Shown here: piece by piece, positions 37,133-46,856 of the stretch
Numbering within the stretch: the stretch's first letter is position 1
How the letters are laid out: each line of letters starts with the position of its first letter
From: Pyrrhosoma nymphula
Taxonomy: Eukaryota > Arthropoda > Insecta > Odonata > Coenagrionidae
Length of the DNA stretch: 64,000 bases
Assembly (NCBI GenBank): GCA_963573305.1
Contig: OY754329.1
Location: 81,832,076-81,896,075 of the forward strand
Direction of reading: 5' to 3'
Position numbers and translations under genes: made by a program
The notes under the pieces: model-generated
Seen by the model: only the letters and a program-made list of their open reading frames with translations
What the model was told of the DNA's origin: nothing
Database searches by the model: none

Positions 37133-38113
37133 ATGGACGTTTTCCGTGAACTTAGACCAGTGCTTTGGATGTGCCGGTTTCTTTGCATCGCACCTTTCCC
37201 CTTCCAACAGGGTTATGGAAAGAAAGTCTGGGAATCGGCGAGAATGAAGAGAATCCTAATCACTAGCGTTGCATTTTTCTTCGGAGTAATTGCACTGACT
37301 GTTTATGTAGATGCGTGTATCATAGCCTCCGCAATTCGTGTCGATGTGCCATCGAGGAAGTTGTTTGAATGGGTGTTGTACTTTTGTTGGACATTCCATG
37401 AACGAGTCGGGGGGATGATCTGTGCCGCAATAGTATTGTCGAAATCGAATCAACTGTATATTTTACTGGACAGGATTGCCGCCGTGGATTCCAAATTTGG
37501 TAAAATTTTAAGTGGGAGGTGCCACTTAAAATCCGCAGTGAGAGAAGCAATAGTTCAAGTGCTGCTGTCTGCAACGATACTTCCATGTTTCTGGTACTTA
37601 AACTGGTTTAGATTAAGGAGAGAAAGAAATGTATTGAGGATCCTACGAAATGCATTTTGGATGGCTGTCCTCATTGCATCAGAGTGCCAAATATTAAGCG
37701 TTTACAGGGTTTGTGGCAGAAGAATGACTCTTTTGAACAATTTTTTAGCCACGGCACCACAATTGCAATCGCACGATCGTAATGAGCAATCTTACTCCAA
37801 AAACAATTTGTGTGGAGCTGGTTTGCCGAAACCAAATTATAAAAATTTAAAATTAAGAAGATCCGTGAATCTTTTATCGTTCATCCACATACAATTAATC
37901 TCATCGTTGAAGGATGTGGACAGTATTTATGGGCTCTTGGTGCTTATTCAAGTATCCTTCGCCGTATTTGGAACCGTGGTGGGAATATCATTTCTGCTTA
38001 TAGCCACCACAGCACCGGATGCATCTACTTTCTTCTTGATTTCGCTTAAGCAATTGTTAAGCCTTGCCGGTGTGGTGCGCATGACAGCCGCTGGTGAACT
38101 ATTTAAGCGACAG
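37133..38113 (+). CDS. Gustatory receptor locus 2, exon 1 (327 codons)
   Basis: A large first exon of a seven-transmembrane gustatory-type receptor. Start: ATG at 37133 (MDVFRELRPVLWMCRFLCIA); the TTG at 37127 is in frame but not a credible start. N-terminal FRELRPVLWMCRFLCIAPFP resembles the RALKPVLYISAAIGIAPP of the exon at 61997. Hydrophobic helices lie near residues 40-65, 78-105, 140-160, 175-195, 265-290 and 300-320; SIYGLLVLIQVSF at about 264 matches the SAYGISVVVLCF block of locus 1. It ends GELFKRQ then GTAATA, phase 0; the frame continues to 38245 but is intronic. Joined to 53941, 54398 and 54942 it gives about 433 residues. It is much diverged from locus 1 exons. Pairing across a 15.8-kb intron is inferred from order and phase. 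Confidence 0.82.
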
Positions 38114-38850
38114 GTAATAAATTTAACGCGCAAAATATTTAGTGAAGATGCAGGGTATACCTATTTACTCATAATTTTAGCTGTAGACTGGGTTAGAGTT
38201 TTTATGGACCAAATATATACTGAGGAACTTTTTTTTATAAATTAACTGATTGTGTTGTCACCTTCCTTCTTCACCCTGGTTTAAATAGTTTTTAAATTCA
38301 TTATTATCACCATCAGCTGTCATAAATCTTGACTTGTCATCCCTTGCTGCATCTCTGCACTCTATTATCATATGAGCCAATCGTTCTACTTATTTTTTTA
38401 TGTATAAATCCACATGGGTTCATCCCTATATATTATTCTGCCGTATTTTTAAGAGACGATAGTATTTCGGAATACATAACATTACTTTATATTTTCAAAT
38501 TAGAAGAGTTTTCAGAGATCTATTTACGCTACCAAGTATTGATGGTGCTTCTTTGACCATCCGCTATGGTCTTTTGCTGCCCCCTACGTTTTCATCCCTC
38601 ATAAAATTCCTTATGTATTTCACCCTCGATTTACTAGGGTAATTCTTCCAATTGGGTGTACCATTAACTTTTGTTTTCAGAATGCTGTTGTATCTGAGAA
38701 ATCTACCGGACAGAGTTTACATTATACAACTTTTCCCACTGATTCCAGCATTTTCGGGTTTCCGTCCGTGTATGTTGTTTAAAATGGACAACTTTTTTTT
38801 AAACTTGCTAAGATTAAAGGGTTTCCTGGCAAATGCTTAGAATGTAGGTA
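38114..38850. other. Start of intron 1, locus 2; nothing recognised
   Basis: AT-rich sequence. No supported exon. Confidence 0.5.
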
Positions 38851-39016
38851 CTCTTGGGTTTTCAACTGGGTGATGTAGGTGAGTGGCCCCGACGTTTCGA
38901 AGACGTCTGCCATCGTCCTCTTCGTGAACTATTCGCCCTGATGACGTCGGAAGACTACGTCTTCCAAGCGTCGCGTGGGTGCCACACACCAATATCTCCC
39001 AGTTGGATACCCGAGA
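38851..39016. repeat. Palindrome with hammerhead-like core
   Basis: Inverted repeat centred near 38933 (CTCTTGGGTTTTCAACTGGG against CCCAGTTGGATACCCGAGAG). The right arm reads CTGATGA, a CGTCGGAAG/CTTCC hairpin, then CAAGCGTCG. The left arm on the minus strand reads GGACGATGGCAGACG, then CGAAACGTCGG. Each arm keeps half of the expected core. Confidence 0.5.
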
Positions 39017-39135
39017 GCCATATGACGAAAATCTAACTTTGTGTAATCTTTCCATTATGCTAAGAAAAACACAATTTGTGTTTTCTATATATTTATTTTA
39101 CATACAGCAAACGAGACCGGTACCCTCTTGGCATA

Positions 39136-39138
<3 letters not shown>

Positions 39139-39179
<41 letters not shown>
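39139..39179. repeat. (TA)n microsatellite left of mariner
   Basis: About 20 TA units, continuing as (TA)n at 40493-40543 on the other side of the mariner. Confidence 0.95.
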
Positions 39180-39180
<1 letters not shown>

Positions 39181-39183
<3 letters not shown>

Positions 39184-40489
39184 GAGGGGGTACCCAAAAG
39201 AAACCGAACTTTTTTTTTAATTTTTAAAATTTAATTTTTTAAACAAAATACTTTCATTCCCCTTCAAAGTACTCTCCACTGGCACTAATAAATTTGTCCA
39301 ATCCTTAATTCCATTGTTCAAAACAATTTTTAAATTCATTTTCAGGGTTGCCCGACAGCGCCTCCGTCGTTTTTTTCTTCACCTCAGCAACGTCGGTAAA
39401 ACGCATTCCTTTCATGTCTCTTTTCATTCAGGGAAATAAAAAAAAGTCACAGGGGGCAAGATCGGGTGAATAGGGGGGGTGGGGAACAGGGGTCATGCCA
39501 TTTTTACTCAAAAATTGGCGCACAGACAGGGCTGTGTGAGCAGGGACGTTATCGTGGTGGAAAAACCAGTCGCCCGACCGCCACAAATCAGGCCTCTTCC
39601 GCCGCAAACTGTTTCGCAATCTTTTCAAAACTACCAGGTAGAAAGCCTGGTTAACTGTCTGACCCTGCGCAACAAACTCTGAATGGACGACTCCTCTCAC
39701 ATTGAAAAAACAAATCAGCATTGTTTTACATTGGATTTCACTTGACGAGCTTTTTTGGGGCGAGGTGAACTTGAAGACTTCCACTGGCTTGATTGCTGTT
39801 TCGTTTCAGGATCGTAGCCGTGATTCATCACCTGTGATAACCTTGGAAAAAAAGTGTGGGTCATTTCGAAACTCTTCTTTCAAAGCACAGCATGCTTCCA
39901 CACGGACTTGTTTTTGTTCAGCAGTCAGCAGTCGAGGCACGAATTTGGCAGCCACCCTTTTCATCTTCAAATCTTCCGTTAAAATTCGCTGTACTGAACT
40001 CCAAGTCACTCCAGACAGCGCCACAATTTCTTCAATTGTCCGTCGATCTTTCAGGACGATTTAGCGAAATTTTTCCAGATTTTCATCAATTCGGGCCGTG
40101 GAAGGACGACCCGAGCGAGGTTTGTCATTAATTGACATTTCACCTCTTTTGAAACGGGAAAACCACTCAAACACTTGAGTTTTCCCAACTGCATCTTCCT
40201 TGTAGGCCGTGTTTAACATTTCAAGTGTTTCTGTGCCAGTTTTTCCGAGCAAGAAGCAAAGCTTTACGGCCGCCCGCTGTTCATGATAATCAGGCATTGT
40301 AAAAACGACGAGCACACATAACAATTGTTGCTAACAATTGCCTATAAACAAAACAGAACCTTCCTTAGCAACGACGCTTGCCTTGCTGACTCAGAAGTGG
40401 TAGCTCCATATGCCCCTATCGGCTTAACATGGTACTTCAAAAACTCCGCCCACCACAACAACAGTTCGGTTTCTTTTGGGTACCCCCTC

Positions 40490-40492
<3 letters not shown>
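39181..40492 (-). mobile_element. mariner transposon, inactive, inserted in a TA microsatellite
   Basis: The ends CACGAGGGGGTACCCAAAAG and its exact reverse complement (CTTTTGGGTACCCCCTCGTG) bound a 1312-bp element. The perfect terminal repeat extends about 29 bp. The right flank is TA; the left flank is TG, one base off the expected TA. The transposase runs right to left and is broken. Confidence 0.93.
39405..40297 (-). pseudogene. mariner transposase pseudogene
   Basis: Minus strand, ATG at 40297 (MPDYHEQRAAVKLCFLLGKT). The helix-turn-helix half includes EWFSRFKRGEMSINDKPRSG, and RPSTARIDENLEKFR is followed by an in-frame TAA at 40063-40061. Coding resumes in the same frame with SGVTWSSVQRILTEDLKMKR. 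After TGDES (first catalytic Asp) there is a small deletion with a frameshift. Another shift precedes MLICFFNVRGVVHSEF. Later come HHDNVPAHTAL (second Asp) and YSPDLAPCDFFLFP (third Asp), spaced as in the DD34D mariner group, then TGA. So the catalytic residues remain but two stops and two shifts make it inactive. Confidence 0.92.

Positions 40493-40543
<51 letters not shown>
40493..40543. repeat. (TA)n microsatellite right of mariner
   Basis: Continuation of the TA tract that the mariner interrupted. Confidence 0.95.
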
Positions 40544-40547
<4 letters not shown>

Positions 40548-40614
40548 AGCTTTCACGAGCGTAGGAAGGTAAGGAGCGTTGGTAAGTAAAGGAAGAATCA
40601 TTCTTCCTTTACCT

Positions 40615-40670
40615 CTCGCTGAAGAAGGTGGCGGCGATCCACCGAAATATTCAAAACCCGTGTGAGTTCT
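40615..40670 (+). ncRNA. Hammerhead-ribozyme-like motif (PLE end)
   Basis: CTGAAGA at 40619-40625, a GGTGG/CCACC stem with GCGGCGAT-type loop, then GAAA at 40644-40647, followed by TATTC and GTGTGAGTTC. Core boxes match the hammerhead consensus exactly. GTGTGAGTTCTTTTTTATGTG also follows the equivalent motif in the intact PLE (near 52075). Stems I and III were not resolved; activity is inferred only. Confidence 0.5.
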
Positions 40671-40850
40671 TTTTTATGTGTTTTTTTCCTTTTAGTCACC
40701 CTTGTGACGAAGTTTTTATATAACCCTGTTTTACAGAATCCCCTCCTAATTTAACATATTGTCCTCAGCGCATCCGTCCCTTGACCTTTTCTCCTCGCCC
40801 AACATATTCAAATCATTCATCAAACGGCACTTGGGTATGGAACCCAAAAA

Positions 40851-41167
40851 TTTGATTTAATTTTGTTTTTGTGTTGATGTTTTTATTTTTTATTTCATTC
40901 TTCGTGTTTTTCGTTATTGTTGTTCTATGTTTATTTATTTTGTTACATCGACCAATGTAATTAGCCATTGTGACGTTTTTGATTATGTGAGATAAATAAA
41001 TAAATAAATATATATATATATTTATTTATCTCACATAATCAAAAACGTCACAATGGCTAATTACATTGGTCGATGCAACAAAATAAATAAACATAGAACA
41101 ACAATAACGAAAAACACGAAGAATGAAATAAAAAATAAAAACATCAACACAAAAACAAAATTAAATC

Positions 41168-41170
<3 letters not shown>
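40851..41170. repeat. Near-perfect 320-bp palindrome
   Basis: Each base at position p mirrors 82021-p: TTTGATTTAATTTTG at the left end, CAAAATTAAATCAAA at the right end, with a (TAAA)/(TA) centre near 41010. I found one mismatch, ATCGACC next to GTTACATC versus GTTGCATC. It contains no gene. Confidence 0.9.

Positions 41171-41172
<2 letters not shown>

Positions 41173-41233
<61 letters not shown>
41173..41233. repeat. (TA)n microsatellite
   Basis: About 30 TA units between the palindrome and the 3' end of a PLE. Confidence 0.95.
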
Positions 41234-41236
<3 letters not shown>

Positions 41237-42655
41237 ACAAATATAAATATACTTTTAAAACACAGGCACACGAAAATTAAAAGGACACTCACAGAATAAT
41301 TTGCGGACGTTTCGACGGGCAAGCCGCCATCGTCAACGACAAGAGACTAACTAGTGGTCTGTTACCTCGGGTGGGCGGGGGAAGCGGAACAGGAGAAGGG
41401 AAGGGGACTGGTGGGGAGCGGGAGCAAGGGGTTGCTGTTGGTCAGTGGGCCAAGTTAAGCCCGGGCGATTCAAATGCTCATAAGAATCAGATGAAAGCCA
41501 TCTCGCGAGTCCTCAGTTCAATATTAGTTGCTGATTCGGGGAGGGCTTCTAATATAGAGAGAGAGAAACATTTATTGAAGGTCTTACGATGGGAAGCGGT
41601 ATGTTTAGGAATGGGATCAATGAAGGGAGGACATGTGGTGGAGTGGCGGTGCCCATTCATTCGTATTGAAAGCGGGGTAGTACATTCGCCAACATAAATT
41701 GCCGGGCAGAAATTGCACGAGAGACGGTAAACGATATTTGTGGAAGTACAGTTGGCTGCTGAGGAAGATTTATTGGAAGAGGGCGTAGCAGAAGAGCGTA
41801 GGAGGGAGCAACATTTGCACCGAGGACGGTTGCAAGTTGTGGAGAGTGGTGGAGAGGGGGCGGTCGGTTGAAGGGTGGGTTTCGTAGATTTTAAGATATC
41901 TCGCAGGTTTGCGGGACGCTTAAAAAATACTGTGGGACATGAAGGTAATAGGAGGGCAGTGGAATTATTATTCTTTAAAATTGGGTATAGATCGCGGAGG
42001 ATGTTTCTGATTTTATGGGAAGAATGTGGTGATGAGGCTGAGTCTGTCAGGATGGTGGGTTTTGGCCCGAGGGGTGTAATTGGCAGAGGGGGGCAGGATT
42101 TGATTGGTAAGAAGCTTTTTGGGGTACTCACGTTCTCTGAGGGAGTGATATAGGTTATCGGTGTATTGTTGAAGGGAGTGGGCGTCGTTACAAATTCTGT
42201 GGCCGCGGACAGAGAGGGAATATGGAATGGAGCGTTTGGTATGTGGTGGATGGCAGCTATTAAAATGAAGGTAAAGGTTATGGTTAGTGGGTTTTTTATG
42301 GACGGAGGTGATGAATTTGTTGTTTTTTAGTAGGATATTAACATCCAGAAATGTGATGGAAGAGTCAGAGACGGAAGAGGTGAAAGAAACCGAAAAGGAA
42401 GAGTTTAGCACAGAAATGAAGGAAGATAGAGATTCACGGCCATGAGGCCAAAGAACAAAGATATCATCAAAATAGCGGGCCCAGAAGAGAGGTTTGAGGG
42501 GTTGGTTTTTGAGGAAAGTGCTTTCAAGATGGCCCATGAATAGATTTGCATAAGAAGGTGCCATGTGAGTACCCATGGCGGTCCCTTTGATCTGAAGGAA
42601 AACTTGATTGTTGAAGGAAAAGGCGTTTTTAGTTAAGACTAATTGGCCTTGGTGG
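41234..42655 (-). mobile_element. Penelope-like element A, 5'-truncated, minus strand
   Basis: Right to left: reverse-transcriptase C-half (about 42655-42016; KGTAMGTHMAPSYANLFMGH, ARYFDDIFVLW, SITFLDVNI), then GIY-YIG nuclease (about 41790-41487; VYRLSCNFCPAIYVGECTTP, MNGHRHST), then a 3' UTR. A hammerhead-like hairpin sits at 41345-41305 (TTGACGATGGCGGC ... GCCCGTCGAAACGTCC). The element stops at the (TA)n tract. It lacks the N-terminal half of the protein and belongs to a different subfamily from the PLE at 43.4-52.1 kb. Confidence 0.88.
41487..42655 (-). pseudogene. PLE-A reverse transcriptase/GIY-YIG, truncated and frameshifted
   Basis: The RT piece (42576-42013) keeps the B box (MGTHMAPSYANLF), the C box FDDIF, where the catalytic Asp pair is intact, and FLDV. 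The frame then shifts near 42050-42130 into the piece that holds the linker and GIY-YIG domain (42131-41487). That piece has NIVYRLSCNFCPAIYVGE and IRMNGHRHST, and ends ELRTREMAFI. The fingers and A box (DVTSLYTSIP in the intact PLE) are lost with the 5' truncation. It cannot be functional alone. Confidence 0.85.
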
Positions 42656-43087
42656 CTCTTTTCTTCTTCTTCGGCTATGCGTGCCTTTAAACGTACTGTT
42701 CTCCTCTCTATATGTTGTATGCCTGTATTCCTCTTTACCTTTCAACCTTCCAATTGTGTTTGTCCTCTATATGGTGGGTGAAACCGTCCCTGCGCGCCAT
42801 CTCTGGGCCGATCTAGTTGGGCATGGGTTGTAACATAAAACCCCGTCAAATTCAGCAGTTAATTGAGTAGTCTTGGTAGGCTAACTGGGAGCACACCTGA
42901 CCGGTAATTGGGAGATCCGGGTTCAAATCCCGGCTAAGGTGAAATTTTTTCTGTCTGGGTTTGACTCATTTTCATCTTCCCCACCAAACCCTGTGTTCGT
43001 CCTTTAATGTGTTCCTATCCATTTCCATTACCTATGAATGTATGAATTTATTCGCGCCTTTGAGCGTCATGTTTTCGAATGATTGAG
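42656..43087 (+). mobile_element. tRNA-derived SINE (core about 42870-42960)
   Basis: TAGTCTTGGTAGGCTAACTG resembles a Pol III A box. About 40 nt later GATCCGGGTTCAAATCCCGG is a strong B box. The tRNA-like acceptor ends do not pair, and unrelated sequence follows (GTGAAATTTTTTCTGTCTGG), as in SINEs. Exact borders could not be fixed; 42665-42850 may be its 5' body or a separate repeat. Confidence 0.6.
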
Positions 43088-43161
43088 CATATATATATAT
43101 ATATATATACTCAATCGATATATACTCAATCGATATATATATATATATATAGCCCAGTTAG

Positions 43162-43208
<47 letters not shown>

Positions 43209-43230
43209 TATATATATATATATATATATA
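43088..43230. repeat. TA-rich microsatellite cluster
   Basis: Several TA runs separated by CTCAATCGA and AGCCCAGTTAGT, repeated. Confidence 0.9.
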
Positions 43231-43284
43231 ACTACTGGGAGAATCACTCGGGTGATAAAATGCTCTATAATTTTCCTCATTCCT

Positions 43285-43400
43285 ACTCTTCTCCTAGAGA
43301 AAGGTGGAGCTAATATCTTCACCGAAATATCGGAAGTTTTAAATTGTGTGTTCTTTTTTCCGTTTATATATTTTTATCGGCCACCCTCTTGGCATATATA
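43285..43400 (+). repeat. Degenerate PLE-end fragment
   Basis: CTAGAGAAAGGTGGAGC, then CACCGAAATATC and GTGTGTTCTTTTTTCCGTTT parallel the hammerhead-like end of the intact PLE (TTTGAGAAAGGTTCGAGC, ACCGAAATATC, GTGTTCTTTTTTATGTG). Confidence 0.45.
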
Positions 43401-43408
43401 TTATAAAT

Positions 43409-46400
43409 ATATAAATAAACTATGCCACAGGTGGGGCGGAATGAAATATAAACACATAAAAAAGAACACTCACACTATAAGTTTGATATTTCGGTTGCTC
43501 GAACCTTTCTCAAAGATAGACGGATACAGAATGATGGATAGGCAGGGAACAAGAGGTGGGGTGAGATGGGAGGAGAGAGGGGTAGGGAGGGAGAAGAGGG
43601 GAGGGGCGGGAGGGGGTCAGAGGAAGAGGGAAGGGCAAGGAGGGGAAGAGGCGGGAGGGGGTCAGAGGAGGAGAAAGGGATGTGGAAAGGAGAAAAGGGG
43701 AGGGGCGGGAGGGGATTGAAGGAGGGGAAAGGGGAGAAGGGGCGGGAGAGATCAGTGAGCGCGATTTAATCCGGGCGGATTATGTGCGGAATAAAGCCAG
43801 ATGCAGGCACTTTCTAACGTACGCAATTGAAGGGGAGAGGCAGAGGGAGGGAGGGAAGCCAATACGCCTACACGAAAGCATTTATCAAAAATGAGATTGT
43901 GGGAGGAAGCATGGATCGGGACGGGGAAGGAGGCATTGGGCGAGGACGGCTTGCAGCTGGCTCGGTGGCCGGTCATTCTAACACTGAGGGCGTTAGTGGT
44001 GAGACCAATGTAGTATGAATCGCACAGGTTGCACAGGAGGATGTAAACAACATTGTGGGAAGTACATGACCGAGAGGGGACGGAAGGAAGAGGGTGGGAG
44101 AGGAATTTAGCGGGGAGGGGGTCGGTGATAAGGATAGGGCACGTTTTGCATCTCGCGCGATGGCAGGGGTTGGGTGGGGTTTTAGAGCTAATATAGGGTT
44201 TAGTCAGCGGTTTGGTGGTTTTTAGAATGCTGGAGAGGTTGGGGGGACGCCTGAAGGTGAGAGATGGACATTTGGGGAATGTGTTTTTGGTGGTGAGATT
44301 GTCAGAAAGGAGTGGGAAAAGGTTTTTAATGATTTTTTTGAGGGCATGGACGCCTGGGAAGTAGGTGGTACAGAGGGAGAGGTTGTAATTCTCCTTATTT
44401 TGGGTTGGTTTAGGAGGAAAGGGTTTTCTGAGAATTCGTTTATTGAGAAGAGTCTCAGGATATCCTCGTCGGAGAAGGGATTGGTGTAAAGAGGAAAGGA
44501 ATTTATCAAGGGAATCGGGGTTATTGCATATGCGAAAGCCTCGTGTGGAAAGAGAGTAGGGGAGGGATCTTTTAGTATGGGAGGGATGGCAGCTGTTATA
44601 ATGAAGATATTGCTGCTTATTGGTGGGTTTGATGTGGACTGAGGTGTTGAAATGGTGGTTGGAGAGAGTGATATCTACATCCAGGAAGGTAACATGGGAA
44701 GAAGAGAAATGAGAGGTGAAGGAGACAGAAGAGAAATCGTTGAGAGCGGAAATAAATAAATTAAAAGAATCGACGTCATGGGGCCAGAGAAGGAAAATGT
44801 CGTCGATGTATCGGAGCCAGAGTAAGGGTTTCAGGGGTTGTGAGGATAGGAAGGACTCTTCGACACGGCCGAGGAAAAGGTTGGCATAGGAAGGGCTGAA
44901 TCTACTGCCCATGGCGCAGCCTTTGGTTTGAAGGTAGAAGCGGTCATTAAAGGAGAAGGAGTTATGAGTCAAGATGAAGTGGGACAGGTCAATAAGGAAA
45001 TCGGAGCTAGGGTTATGAGGAGTAGGGCGGGTATCAAGAAAATGCTTAACGGCGGATAAGCCTTCGGCGTGGGGGATGGAGGTATATAGAGAGGTGACAT
45101 CAATGGTGGCCATGATGATGTCGGAATCATTAGGGAGGGGGGTGGAGAGGAGGCGATCAAGGAAATGATAGGTATCTTTGATGTAGGAAGGCAGGGAATG
45201 GACTAAAGGTTGAAGGTAATGGTCGACGAAAGCGGAGATGCGTTCAGTAGGGGAGTGGCAAGAGGAAACTATTGGCCGGCCAGGGTTGTTGGGCTTGTGT
45301 ATCTTCGGAAGGATATAAAAGTGGGGAGTGCGGGGATGAGCGGGAGAAAGTAGAGAAATATCGTTGCTAGTGAGACCTTCCTTGGGACCTTTGTCTTTAA
45401 GGAAAGAGATGATCTCCTCGTGGAATTTTGGGTTTGGGTCGTGAGAAACGGGAGCGTAGGAAGAGGGGTCCGAGAGTTGTCTGAGGGCTTCGTTGATATA
45501 GTCTGAAGAGTTCAGTACTACCACAGTAGAGCCTTTGTCAGAAGGTGTGATGACTATGTTGGGATTGTGAGAAAGGTCTTTTAAGGCTTTGATTTCAGAC
45601 GAGGATAGGTTGGGTGCGGGCTTTAAGGAAGTGAGGAAAGAAGGATCAGCAATTTTGGAGAGAAGGAGGTTCGTGAACACTTCTAAGGGATGATTGGAAA
45701 GTAAAGGTTTGGGTTCATGTGAAGAGGGCGGTTTGAAAAAGGTTAGGGCAGGATGTACAGAATTTTGAGAAGAAGTATCGGGAAGTGGCAGTTGGGAGCG
45801 CTGGGATTCCCAAAAGAATTTCCATTTTAATTTTCGGCAAAAATTGAGGGTGTCTGTGAGAAGTTTGACAGGATTAACCTTAGGTGTCGGCGAAAACGAA
45901 AGACCTTTGCTCAAAACAGAGATTTCGGAAGGGGTAAGGGAAGAAGAAGAGAAGTTTATGACCTCTTGTTTTGTGGGATCGTAGCCGTCCTCGGCGGGGT
46001 GAGTGGGGAGGGGGGGGGTTTGAGGGTCTTTGGAAGAAGGTACGCGTTGTGGGTAAAACCGGGAGGTGGGAGGGGGTGGACGGGCGAGTTGAAAAATGCC
46101 TGCTAGGTCGGGCTTTGAGGAATATAATGGCGGGTTAGGTGGGGTTGGGGCCGCAATGTTTAGCGGCAAGGAGAGTCCATGATGAAGGAAGGAAATACAC
46201 AAGGAGGACAGTTTTTTGAAAGCTTTTTGGCGTCTAAAATTAAGGGAGCGTAAGGAAGAGGTAAGAAGTTTCTGGATTGTGGACAGTAATTCCGAATTGT
46301 ATAGGCTGATGATATGGATGAGGGATTGAATGTTGGAATGGTATAGGGACACAAGAGATTTGTATTGGGCGAGAACTAAAAGACATAGATTATACGAGAT

Positions 46401-46856
46401 TTGATACGAGTGGGCATGAAAAAACGGGTGAATAGAAGGAGGCATGCCTGAAGTAGGAATTTTGATGATTAAGCCGTTCGGAATTATGCCAAGGGAAAGA
46501 CAGGAGGACAAAAATTCTACATGGCAAGTGTATTGTGCTAATTTGAATGAATATTTTTTTAAATTGCTAAGCCAGATTTTGGTGGGATTAGGAGCGGGCA
46601 TGTTAAGGATATGAGGGTTAATGGATAGAGGGAGAGAGCAAGGGAGGGAGTGGAAAAGAGGAAAATTTTAAAGGAGTGGAACAGTGGTGAAAGGAGTGAT
46701 AGGACAGTGAGAAAGATTACTACAGCTTACGGCTCAGCAACTGGAGAAGCAGCACGCTGGAACTGAAGAGGCCGCTCGTGGACAGAAGAACACACAGAGA
46801 GATGGTTGCATAGCGCAACAATTAACGAGTTCGTGGAAAATCACACACGCGATAAT
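43409..46856 (-). mobile_element. Penelope-like element B, full-length copy 1 (minus)
   Basis: 3448 bp, 5' end at right. It has a 5' region (46856-46602), the intact ORF (46601-43752) and a 3' UTR with a GA-rich tract (43540-43745) and hammerhead-like hairpin (about 43520-43485). Its 5' end directly joins the 3' end of a partial copy in the same orientation, the tandem pseudo-LTR layout typical of Penelope elements. It forms the outer part of the left arm of a large inverted repeat. Confidence 0.93.
43752..46601 (-). CDS. Penelope-like retroelement polyprotein: reverse transcriptase plus GIY-YIG endonuclease (949 aa)
   Basis: Intact frame, ATG at 46601 (MPAPNPTKIWLSNLKKYSF). It copies the element's RNA at a nicked chromosomal site. 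N-terminal 200 residues: no recognised motif, with a Pro/Ser-rich stretch at about 160-210. Reverse transcriptase about 300-730: HFYILPKIHKPNNPGRPIVS (about 424), catalytic ATIDVTSLYTSIP (about 497), KGCAMGSRFSPSYANLF (B box), RYIDDIFLLW with the Asp pair (about 597) and VTFLDVDI. GIY-YIG nuclease near the C-terminus: VVYILLCNLCDSYYIGLTTN and SVRMTGHRAS (about 850-880). A Cys-rich CHRARCKTCPI motif lies just upstream, as in endonuclease-bearing Penelope elements. All core motifs and the frame are complete, so this copy may be competent. Confidence 0.95.
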   Translation of the reverse strand: MPAPNPTKIWLSNLKKYSFKLAQYTCHVEFLSSCLSLGIIPNGLIIKIPTSGMPPSIHPFFHAHSYQISYNLCLLVLAQYKSLVSLYHSNIQSLIHIISLYNSELLSTIQKLLTSSLRSLNFRRQKAFKKLSSLCISFLHHGLSLPLNIAAPTPPNPPLYSSKPDLAGIFQLARPPPPTSRFYPQRVPSSKDPQTPPLPTHPAEDGYDPTKQEVINFSSSSLTPSEISVLSKGLSFSPTPKVNPVKLLTDTLNFCRKLKWKFFWESQRSQLPLPDTSSQNSVHPALTFFKPPSSHEPKPLLSNHPLEVFTNLLLSKIADPSFLTSLKPAPNLSSSEIKALKDLSHNPNIVITPSDKGSTVVVLNSSDYINEALRQLSDPSSYAPVSHDPNPKFHEEIISFLKDKGPKEGLTSNDISLLSPAHPRTPHFYILPKIHKPNNPGRPIVSSCHSPTERISAFVDHYLQPLVHSLPSYIKDTYHFLDRLLSTPLPNDSDIIMATIDVTSLYTSIPHAEGLSAVKHFLDTRPTPHNPSSDFLIDLSHFILTHNSFSFNDRFYLQTKGCAMGSRFSPSYANLFLGRVEESFLSSQPLKPLLWLRYIDDIFLLWPHDVDSFNLFISALNDFSSVSFTSHFSSSHVTFLDVDITLSNHHFNTSVHIKPTNKQQYLHYNSCHPSHTKRSLPYSLSTRGFRICNNPDSLDKFLSSLHQSLLRRGYPETLLNKRILRKPFPPKPTQNKENYNLSLCTTYFPGVHALKKIIKNLFPLLSDNLTTKNTFPKCPSLTFRRPPNLSSILKTTKPLTKPYISSKTPPNPCHRARCKTCPILITDPLPAKFLSHPLPSVPSRSCTSHNVVYILLCNLCDSYYIGLTTNALSVRMTGHRASCKPSSPNASFPVPIHASSHNLIFDKCFRVGVLASLPPSASPLQLRTLESACIWLYSAHNPPGLNRAH

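Noticed and set aside
42870..42960. Functional tRNA gene
   Set aside because: A and B boxes are present but the acceptor stem does not pair and the flanks are SINE-like.
43566..43894. Gly/Glu/Arg-rich frames in the PLE 3' UTR (also in the other copies)
   Set aside because: They arise from a GA-rich tract on the non-coding strand of the PLE.
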